From Blastocladiella britannica (lineage: Eukaryota > Blastocladiomycota > Blastocladiomycetes > Blastocladiales > Blastocladiaceae): a DNA stretch of 14,303 nt. The translations under genes were made by a program, and so were the position numbers. How positions within the stretch are numbered: position 1 is the first letter of the stretch; every line of letters begins with the position of its first letter. The stretch lies in NCBI GenBank assembly GCA_025349905.2, contig MU625006.1, positions 1-14,303 of the forward strand. Direction: 5' to 3'. Positions 1 through 7,732 of the stretch are shown here, piece by piece. The notes beneath the pieces were generated by a model, which saw only the letters and a program-made list of their open reading frames with translations, had not been told where the DNA came from and searched no databases.

Positions 1-140
1 AAAAAAAAAAACATTGAACTGAGTACTTGTTATCGAATATATTCGTTTTTTACCTTGTTTAATTCCCAAGCGGGCAGAGATCACACCTCCCAATACTTCA
101 ATCCCTGAATGAACAAGTATAATTACCAACTATTAATTCA
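1..140. promoter_or_regulatory. Upstream region / 5' leader of the flippase gene
   Basis: AT-rich stretch before the first coding exon, contrasting with the GC-rich coding DNA that follows. The window begins with a run of 11 A. No convincing TATA box or other named element is visible. An upstream ATG at 109-111 opens a 53-codon frame that overlaps the flippase start out of frame and stops at 268-270. It matters only if transcription starts before 109, which cannot be told from sequence. Confidence 0.4.
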
Positions 141-1888
141 ATGGCCGCAAATGGCATGCAAGACAAAGAGCAGCGGTTCCTTGATGAGGACGACGACGTT
201 GCATCAATCGCGATGCAATCTACAACATGGAAATCGACACTTCGAAAATGGGCTGCTCGGTTCCACCTGACACCCTCCCGAAATGAAGATTGCGGCAAGC
301 CCGAGAACCGACTGGTATTATTCGGCGCCTACGCGGGCCTGCGACCGCCCGTTCCCGAAACCCGCTACTGCACGAATGGAGTGCAAACTGCAAAGTACAC
401 GATCTGGACTTTTCTCCCGCGCAATCTCTCGGAGCAATTCTCCAAGGTGCGTGCGCCTCTCTCTTCCCCGCGGATCCCCTCTATGACGAGTGATTCACTG
501 TAATGGAAATGACAGGTAGCAAACTGTTTCTTCCTCGGCATCATTGTATTACAATTGATTCCCGAAACGGCCACGACGGGACCACTAACCGCGGCAATTC
601 CATTGATTGCAATTGTTGCAATGACGGCGCTCAAAGACGCTGTGGAGGACTGGCGCCGTCGAAAATCGGACCAGGAGGTCAATGGCATGATCGCGCTTGT
701 TCTCGAGGGCGGCAGATGGTCCAATCAGCATTGCGGTCCGCAAATGGACTTGTCGCTGGTCGCGAGCGTCCATAGGAGGCTGCGTTTTCCTTGGAAAGGA
801 AGCGAGTCTGCTCCCGCGCAATTTGGTGCTCCTCGAACATCGCCAGATGAAAGCACGCCCGACGCTACTATGACAAATACGGACGCTGCTGCGCATTGGA
901 AACCGACGGTTTGGGCCTCGGTGCGCGTGGGCGACATTGTCTGCCTTCGAGGGGACCAGGTCATTCCCGCCGACATGGTACTGCTCGCGGCATCGGGCAT
1001 GCACTCCATTGCGTATGTTGAAACCAAGTCTCTAGATGGCGAGACAAACCTCAAGCTCCGAATGGGTTTTCCCGAGTTTTCGTACATGGCCGAGGAAATG
1101 ACGAGCCTCGGCCCTGAGCGCCAGTCCGAGGTGGCCGCACGCCTTGCTGGCCACTGCTCCGACCTTGCATTTGATATCGAGTGCGAGCGACCCACTGCGG
1201 CATTGTACTCGTTCCACGGCGCGATTGCGGTGCTCCGCGGCGGCGACACGCTTCCGGATGACTCGGTTGGAAAAGTCGCCTCCACCACCGACACGGTACC
1301 CCCACTCCTCGACACCCTCACTCATCAACCTGATTGTTTGGGCTTGACACCAAGCGTATCGCGCGGCACTGCCTTGACGGATGGCTTGAGCGTTCCCTTG
1401 AGCCCAACCGACATGGGAAATGCCAACCTGGATCCCGACGAGGACGAATATCCGCTTCAGCAACCCGTCTTGATTGACAATATCCTTCTCCGCGGGTGCC
1501 TGTTGCGCAACACGGACTGGGCCATTGGCGCCGTCATTGCCACCGGAAACGACACCAAGCTGCGACTCAACACTGGGAAAACGCCGAGCAAGCGGTCTAA
1601 GATTGACCAAAAGCTCAACCCGTTCTCGCTATTCAACTTTGGGATCATGTTTTGCTTGGTTGCGACCTGCACGGCCATGTTTGGGGCGGTTGGCCGGCAA
1701 CCCAATACGTTTGGCTACTTGAGTCGCGCTCAATTTATTCGCGGTGACGGTGCCGCGCGCCTTCTCGGGGAGCAGCTGGTGGCCACCTTCTTCGCGTACC
1801 TCGTCGTCTTCCAAAACATTGTGCCCATTTCCATGTTTATCACGATCGAGATTGTCAAGTCGGCTCAGGTTCGTTGTCCTCTGATACA

Positions 1889-1919
<31 letters not shown>

Positions 1920-4900
1920 GTATATTTTTTGGAGATTTGCACTGAATTCGATACCATTTTGTGCCAGGCATTCTTCATTCATGGTGACCAGCACCTGTGC
2001 CACGATGGGAAACCATGCATTCCGCGAACATGGAACATTGCCGACGATCTCGGGGCCACTCGTTACATTTTTTCCGACAAGACTGGGACCTTGACGCAAA
2101 ACATCATGGAATTCAAGCGATGCTGGATTGCGGGCGAGATTTACGGCGACCGAGACCTGAAGCAGAATCCAAGCGATATCGCTGCATTCAAGTCCCTCCA
2201 GCAGCAGCTGCATCCACCAAAAGGAGCCCCCCAAAATCGATACATGTCCCCCTCTCCCTCGTTTGCAGACCCGCGAATGCTGCGCGATTTCGAGTCACCG
2301 CCCGCGCCAGAATGGACAACTGCCGCGCGCCACTTTTGGCTGTTGCTCGCGACTTGCCACACCGTACTTGCAGAAGTGTCACCAACATCAACCGACAATA
2401 CCACCATGTCCGTCAAGTACAAGGCCCAGTCCCCCGACGAGGGAGCCCTGGTCGCAGCGGCGCGCGACGTCGGCTTTGTATTCCTCGGTCGACAACAGGC
2501 TCATATTCACTTGTGTATTCGCGGCGTGCAAATGACGGCCGAGCTGCTTCATATCGTCGAGTTTGACTCAGACCGCAAGCGCATGTCGGTGGTGGTGCTG
2601 TTGCCCGACGGCCGTCGCGTTTTGTTTGTCAAGGGTGCCGATTCGGCGCTGTTGCCGCGACTTGCCGAGTCGCAAGCCGATGCGGTCGCCAAATCCACTG
2701 GCGCTCTCGACGAATTTGCAAATCAGGGCCTTCGCACCCTTGTGCTTGCGTGGCGCGAGTTGCACATGTCCGAGTACGCCGAGATTGCCCAACGATTCGA
2801 AAAGGCATCCACCATGATTGACGGTCGCGAGGAGGCGGTCGCAGGTATTGGCGAGGATATGGAACGGAACCTTGTCCTGCTCGGCGTCACGGCGATCGAA
2901 GACAAGCTCCAAGTCGGGGTCCCAGAAGCGATCCATGCGCTCTCGCGCGCTGGCATCCACATGTGGGTCCTCACGGGCGACAAGGTCGAAACCGCCGTCC
3001 AAGTCGGGTATGCGTGCAATTTGATCACCACGGGCATGAACTTGGTCATGGTCCGCGGCAGTGAAGAGGGAATCCTGTCGCAACTCGAGGCAGCCACCCA
3101 TCAGATTCGACAGTTCGAGCGCGACTCGGGCGAACCTTCGGTGCTGGTTGTGGACGGCGAGGCCCTTGCGCTTGCGCTTCAGCGACAGACCCACCGCAAG
3201 TTGTTTCTTGCCCTGTGCCTCAAGTGCTACCATGTCCTCTGCTGTCGCGTGTCTCCCTTGCAAAAGGCTCAAGTCGTTGGTCTGGTGCGGCAGGCTTTGA
3301 GTGTCGTCACGCTCGCGATTGGTGATGGAGCCAATGACGTGTCTATGATCCAAGAGGCAAACATTGGCGTCGGTATTGCAGGCGAGGAAGGCGCTCAGGC
3401 GGCCATGTCCGCGGATTTTGCCATCGGTATGCTTCGTTTTTCCAATGTTGTATTGTAATCTCATTGTCCCATTACAGGCCAATTTCGGTTCCTGGTCCCG
3501 CTCATCCTCGTCCATGGTCGGTGGGCAAGGCTGCGAGTGTCTAGCACGATCCAAACCTTTTTATTCAAGAACATTACTTGGTTTGCATTCTTTGCTTGTT
3601 TGGAACTAAGGATGCGCATACTGATCTTGCCATTTTGCTCACTGTGCACAGGGTACTTGCGATTGGCTGCTACCAAATCTTTAACGGGTACTATTTCCAT
3701 ACTTCTTATCGAATACCACGGCTCACGCCCTGCTTGCAGGTTTTCGGCGGCGATCCCGTACGATTACATTTTTCCGGCGCTCTTTAACGCGATCTTGGTG
3801 CAACTGCCGAGTCTTTCCCTTGGCACCCTCGATCGCGATCTGAGCTACAAGACGCTCATGGCCAATCCGGAGGCGTATCGCGTGCAGCGGAGTCCGTTCT
3901 CGTGGCGGAACTTCCTTACCCACGTAGCCCAGGCAATCTACATTGCCTGTGTGTCGTTCTTCTTCATGTACGGCGCTTATTCGAACGGAGTCGTCAATCC
4001 AAAAGGGCATGTAACGTTCCAGCACGAGACGACCATTGCCGTGGTCTTTAGCGCCACCGCGTCCATCAACATTTACATTGGGCTCCAGCACCACGCGCTG
4101 CATACCGTGACATTCGCTGGCATTTTGGTCTCTACGGTGGCTCCAGTCGCATTAGCGATGTTGATGGGTCTCGCCTCAAACTCGCCCATGCGCTCCATTG
4201 AGCGGCTCGTGTACATTGAGCCGGCCCTTTGGCTAACGGCTATCTTGTCCGCCGTTGCGGCTCTGCTGCCGTCCATTGTCATCAAGTACATGTACGCGAC
4301 TTTCTGGCCCGACCACGTCCAAATCTTGCGGGAATTGGAAGCATTGCCACCTCCGCCACAATCGGTCCCAGCAGCCCAAGCGGTGGCCTCGGCTTCGACA
4401 GCGGAAACTCTACCGATTTCCGGTACGTCACTCGCAAATCATCCGGAAAGGGTGCTGCGCGACCAACCGGTGCTCGAAGATGCGCCGCCTGCGGTACCCA
4501 TTGCGCCCCCAGTCTCGCTGTCGAAGAAGCGGCACGCTCGTGCCAAGAGTCTGGTGGTGGACACGCGGCGCAATAAGAGCGTGTCGAATCCGCCGCAACG
4601 GCCACTGGCAAGTGTTCCTCACCGGTCGTCTGTGCTATTTTACGACGCGTCGCGGCGCGAAACCGTCCCGCACTCTGGATTTGCGTTTGACCAGACCCCT
4701 GGCATGTCCGCGTCCATCGTGACCATCTCTTCTCCCACGGCCGCAATGTATCAGCAGCAGACGCTTGCGCGGCGGCGGAGCGATGCGGCTGCTCACTCGC
4801 ACCAGTCGCTGGTGAACGCGTCTCGCAAACGACTGGATGGGTCGAGCGTGTCGCTGCGCACTGGATCGGCAGCACTTGCTGCAGCGGTCGATCACAAGCG

Positions 4901-5324
4901 GGCCGGGTCGCAACATCAGTCATCATCTCTTCATCATTCGCAGCCGCAGCAGCATCTCCGCTGGCGGCCCACCGAGTCGCCCAAGGCTGATATTTCGAGT
5001 GCGGAAGCGTGGAAAACGTCGACCCTCCCACGAAAGCTGGAGGAGGCGGAAAACGAGGCCCCGGCGGCATCGGTTCTGGGAGACCCGGCGGTGGCGCGTA
5101 CGTACCAGCCCGGCCAAGGGTCGGGTGCCATGGGACCACTCCCGCTCAGCTCGCGGCAATCGCGGACCCAGTCGGGTTCTGGCCGCGCTGCTGGTCTCGC
5201 ATTCAGTCCGCGGTTCCAAAACTGCGACTCTGTTGGCAGTGACACGAGCGGCCCTCCAGATGCCATCCTGGAAGAATCGTCCCGAGGGGATGAAGAGGCG
5301 CGGGAAGACGAGCGCGAGGGTTAA
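141..5324 (+). CDS. P4-type ATPase, phospholipid flippase (Dnf-like)
   Basis: P4-ATPases use ATP to flip phospholipids to the cytosolic leaflet of plasma, Golgi or endosomal membranes, usually with a CDC50/Lem3 subunit. The proposed exons are 141-446, 516-1868, 1968-3426, 3478-3580, 3652-3687 and 3740-5324. All junctions keep frame and give about 1613 aa, close to yeast Dnf1/Dnf2. Seen in order: the N-terminal TAKYT...FLPRNL segment; the P4-specific LDGET loop (D276-T279); PISM in M4 (539-542), where the family usually has PISL; the phosphorylation site DKTGTLT (D590); QSPDEGA (707-713) and KGAD (775-778) of the nucleotide domain; TGDK (889-892); the GDGAND hinge (1005-1010); then M5-M10. The insert of roughly 75 residues before the VGDIV segment resembles the long insert of Dnf-type enzymes. 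From about residue 1290 the tail is Ser/Gln/Arg-rich and disordered, with GFAFDQTPG at 1399-1407 and a PKA-like RRRS. The 141 ATG was chosen because conserved sequence follows in frame. The short exon 3652-3687 and the weak donor at 3581 (GTTTGC) are justified by the protein across the join. The class is secure; the Dnf subtype is likely. Confidence 0.93.
1869..1967 (+). other. Intron 2 of the flippase gene, frame-preserving
   Basis: The intron is 99 nt, with donor GTTCGT and acceptor GCCAG. It is a multiple of three and has no in-frame stop, so the genomic frame reads straight through it. Removing it joins KSAQ directly to AFFIHGD, the expected P4-ATPase sequence between M4 and the phosphorylation site. 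The unspliced reading would insert 33 residues rich in Ile/Tyr/Val, which do not belong to the family. Confidence 0.85.
1887..1925. repeat. TA dinucleotide microsatellite inside an intron
   Basis: An almost pure (TA)n tract of about 39 bp, with two G interruptions near its 3' end, lies wholly inside flippase intron 2. It is the only long TA tract in the window. Length variation here would change intron length but not the spliced protein. Confidence 0.9.
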
Positions 5325-5369
5325 AATATACGTGCTACATTAGACAATAACTATCAAATGCTGCGACTA
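5325..5369. other. 45-bp convergent intergenic spacer
   Basis: AT-rich spacer between the stop codon of the flippase (+) and that of the seryl-tRNA synthetase (-). It must hold or overlap both 3' ends, so the two mature transcripts probably overlap antisense at their tails. No exact AATAAA is present on either strand; A/T-rich stretches such as TTAAAATATA could serve. Confidence 0.6.
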
Positions 5370-6911
5370 CTACTGCCGAAGTACGTCCGTACCCACAAAC
5401 GGCTGGAGCGCGAGCGGGACCCGGATCGAGCCATCCTGCTGCTGGTGCGTTTCCAAGACGGCCACAATCAGCCGTGGAATGGCAGCGCCCGTGCCGTTGA
5501 TGGTGTACACAAAGGGACGAGATGAAGAGGCCGCGTCAGACGACTCGGGCTCGGTGCGGATCCCGAGCCGGCGGCTCTGGTAGTCGGTGCAGATGGACGC
5601 CGAGCAAATCTCGCCCCATCCGCCGCGGCCCGGCATCCACGCCTCCACGTCGACTTTACACGCGGCCGAAGCGCCGAGCTCCTCGGTGGGCATGCGCAGC
5701 ACGCGCGCATGGAGACCCAGCGCCTCGACCATTTCGCGCTGAATGTCCAGGATCGTGTCAAACACGTCCTGGGCGGCATCGCGTGTCGGGGCCGTCAGCG
5801 CAAACATCTCGACTTTTGAGAACTGGTGCACGCGGTATAGGCCGCGGGTGTCGGCGCCTCGCGCGCCCGATTCGGCCCGGAATGCCCGGCCCAGTGCCAC
5901 GTACCGAAGTGGCAGTGCTTTGCGCGGAATCACCGAGCTGGCGTGCATCCCCGCTAGCGGGATTTCGGCAGTGGCCGCCAACAGAAGCGCGTCGGGGTCG
6001 TCGGGGGCCACAGCGACCGCCACTTGCGGGTGTGAGACCGCGTAGTTTTGCGTCTGCCGAGCATCGCGCGGCTGGAACCCGCACGCGGCCGAGACGCGCC
6101 GCCGCACCATGTCGGGCGCCGACACGGGCACAAACCCGCGGCGCACTGCCGCCTGGATCGCCAGCTGCGCCAGCCCCAGTTCCATGAGGGCTGCCGCGCC
6201 TTTCAGGTAATAGAACGACGAGCCCGTGACTTTGGCGCCGGCGGGGAGGTCGATCAGGTCCAGATCGGTGGCCAGTTGTACGTGGTCCCGGTACGCAACG
6301 CCCGGATTCGGCCCTGGAACCGTGGGCGGCAGCGGTGGCACGCCAATCAGGCCCGCGAGCTCGGCCTTGTCCTCAGAGCCAACCGGCACGTCCGGGTACG
6401 ACATGTTCGGGATGTGGACCGCCTCGGCGTACATGACATCCTCGAGGGCCTGGGCTTTGGGCGCGAGCTCCTTGGCTGCGGTCTTGGCGGCGAGGCCGGC
6501 GGTGCGCAGCGAGTCCAACGATGCGTTGGTAGCTACCTTTTCGGGTGTATCTGCCTGCAATTTAGAGCGTGCGGCCACCGCGGCCTTGATCTCGGCCGCT
6601 ATGCGGTTGCTGGTGGCCAGCGAGCGTTGGAGCTCCTGCGTTGCGGCGCCCCACTGGCGGTACAGGTCGGCCGCGCGGTGTACATTGACCAAGGGCATGG
6701 CGCGCAGCTCGGCATTGCGTTGCAGCGCGTCGGCGTTGGCACAGATGGCCTTGAAGTCGAGGGCGGGCCGGGCCGGGAGCGCAGTGGCGGTGTTGGCGAC
6801 GCGTCTTATTGACGGTGGTGGTGGTACTCCGGTAGTAGTACTCAGTGCCCTGCGGCTCACGATACGCGGTACGAGCGCGACTCTTGCGGGTCCAGTACGA
6901 GCGAGAATCAT
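5370..6911 (-). CDS. Seryl-tRNA synthetase, probably mitochondrial
   Basis: A class II aminoacyl-tRNA synthetase that charges tRNA-Ser with serine. The 513-aa protein comes from one uninterrupted frame. The N-terminus (about residues 1-28) is rich in Arg, Ala, Ser and Thr with no acidic residue, as in a mitochondrial import leader. Residues 50-165 are the Ala/Lys/Glu-rich helical arm that in this family forms a coiled coil gripping tRNA-Ser. The catalytic domain shows TAEIPLAG (314-321), motif 2 with FRAESG (344-349) followed by HQFSKVEMF (362-370), the serine/ATP-site segment DVEAWMPG (421-428), CTDYQSRR (441-448), and motif 3 around NGTGAAIPR (472-480) with its conserved arginine, then DGSIRVP (493-499). 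The length fits mitochondrial enzymes (yeast DIA4, animal SARS2). The ATG at 6909-6911 has A at -3 and is kept because it supplies the leader; the next in-frame Met is residue 72. The enzyme call is firm. Mitochondrial targeting is inferred, and dual targeting from a later start is not excluded. Confidence 0.94.
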   Translation of the reverse strand: MILARTGPARVALVPRIVSRRALSTTTGVPPPPSIRRVANTATALPARPALDFKAICANADALQRNAELRAMPLVNVHRAADLYRQWGAATQELQRSLATSNRIAAEIKAAVAARSKLQADTPEKVATNASLDSLRTAGLAAKTAAKELAPKAQALEDVMYAEAVHIPNMSYPDVPVGSEDKAELAGLIGVPPLPPTVPGPNPGVAYRDHVQLATDLDLIDLPAGAKVTGSSFYYLKGAAALMELGLAQLAIQAAVRRGFVPVSAPDMVRRRVSAACGFQPRDARQTQNYAVSHPQVAVAVAPDDPDALLLAATAEIPLAGMHASSVIPRKALPLRYVALGRAFRAESGARGADTRGLYRVHQFSKVEMFALTAPTRDAAQDVFDTILDIQREMVEALGLHARVLRMPTEELGASAACKVDVEAWMPGRGGWGEICSASICTDYQSRRLGIRTEPESSDAASSSRPFVYTINGTGAAIPRLIVAVLETHQQQDGSIRVPLALQPFVGTDVLRQ

Positions 6912-6994
6912 TGTTTTTTATAAGGTTTGATCCAGTTGCTGGCGGCCGGCTCCAGATGAAAATTCTTTTTCAAGAAGGACAACGCAATAGAAAA
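6912..6994. promoter_or_regulatory. 83-bp divergent promoter / 5' leader region
   Basis: The gap between the start codons of the seryl-tRNA synthetase (leftward) and the tyrosine phosphatase (rightward). It must contain both core promoters or parts of both 5' leaders unless these extend into the neighbouring gene. A TATAAAA-like string on the minus strand lies only about 8 bp from the synthetase ATG, too close to act as a normal TATA box for that start. An ATG at 6956 is in frame with the phosphatase. Confidence 0.6.
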
Positions 6995-7683
6995 ATGCCC
7001 GCCGTACTCTTTGTCTGCCTCGGTAACATTTGCCGCTCGCCCATGTGCGAGGCGGTCTTTGCTCATACGGTTCTCTCATTCGGTTGCAATCGGAATGGCC
7101 ACCACTAAAAAAATATGAAAGGTCCGCGAACATGGCCTGGAGGATCATTTTACGACCATCGACTCGGCTGGTACCTCGGCCTATCACGTACGACCGTCTA
7201 TACTGTATGCATTACATTGCACTAAACTTACTTACGACTGAATGCAGATTGGCAGCACGCCCGACGAGCGGTCCGTGGAGACCTGCCTCGCCAATGGTGT
7301 CCCTGTCCGCCACACGGCACGACAGGTCACCAAGGCCGATTTCGCAAACTTTGACTACATTTTCGTACGCGTCCTCATTGATCCCGCTGTGACTGTCGTG
7401 GACTCTAACTCGATCAAGTATAAAAGTGCATGGACCGCTCCAATCTCTCTGATCTGAACCGCATGCGACCAAAGTCGGCCAAGGCAGTGGTGCGCTTGTT
7501 TGGTGAGCTGGATCCCAAAGGGGAGACGATCATTGAGGTGCTCTTACTTCTCTGTTGTCCCCGTCCTCAACTCACTTTAACGGATACCAGGACCCGTACT
7601 ATGGCGGCCTGGACGGATTCCAGCACAATTTCGAGCAATCCAAGCGCTGCTCCCTCGCCTTCCTCAAAGAGCTGGGCCTCTAA
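6995..7683 (+). CDS. Low-molecular-weight protein tyrosine phosphatase
   Basis: A small cytosolic phosphatase (ACP1/LTP1 family) that hydrolyses phosphotyrosine through a cysteinyl-phosphate intermediate. The exons are 6995-7069, 7122-7187, 7248-7364, 7427-7537 and 7591-7683, all joined in phase 0, giving 153 aa, which is normal for the family. The N-terminal P-loop CLGNICRSP has nucleophile C8 and R14. Exon 2 supplies the IDSAGTSAYH stretch. Exon 3 holds RQVTKADFANFDYIF. Exon 4 begins with the CMDRSNLSDLN stretch, typical after the DYI strand. Exon 5 opens with DPYYG, whose Asp124 is the expected general acid, and ends in an RC..AFL helix. The introns are 52, 60, 62 and 53 nt; two end in AAAG. 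The start at 6995 has a run of A before it and matches family N-termini. An in-frame ATG at 6956 would add 13 residues (MKILFQEGQRNRK). Every catalytic element is present, so the gene looks functional. Confidence 0.94.
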
Positions 7684-7732
7684 TGGTAAAAAGCCACTTT
7701 CTCTTTTTCGTTAACAAACCATAAAATCTTCA
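7684..7732 (+). promoter_or_regulatory. 49-bp spacer between tandem genes
   Basis: Spacer between the phosphatase stop and the ATG of the downstream membrane-protein gene on the same strand. It contains a pyrimidine-rich CTTTCTCTTTTTCG tract followed by an A-rich ATAAAAT stretch. It is too short for a separate terminator and full promoter by usual standards, so the downstream promoter or the upstream 3' end must overlap neighbouring sequence. Confidence 0.5.

Noticed and set aside
2568..3554. 328-codon open frame on the minus strand opposite the flippase
   Set aside because: It lies antisense to the conserved nucleotide-binding and hinge region of the flippase, shows no recognisable motif, and is explained by GC-rich codon bias keeping the opposite strand open.
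3537..3739. Reading the flippase exon 3740-5324 upstream as one continuous frame
   Set aside because: The translation of 3537-3739 in that frame does not match the P4-ATPase family, whereas splicing at 3580/3652 and 3687/3740 yields the expected M5 sequence.
4282..5139. 285-codon minus-strand frame opposite the flippase tail
   Set aside because: Pro/Arg-rich translation typical of a shadow frame in GC-rich DNA; no start context, intron or domain evidence.
6048..6812. 254-codon plus-strand frame opposite the seryl-tRNA synthetase
   Set aside because: The minus-strand frame has all synthetase motifs; this one is Gly/Arg/Val-rich with no motif.
6916..6924. TATA box for the seryl-tRNA synthetase
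   Set aside because: The TATAAAA-like string is only about 8 bp from the ATG, so a start 25-35 bp downstream would fall inside the coding sequence. It was kept only as an observation in the divergent-promoter entry.
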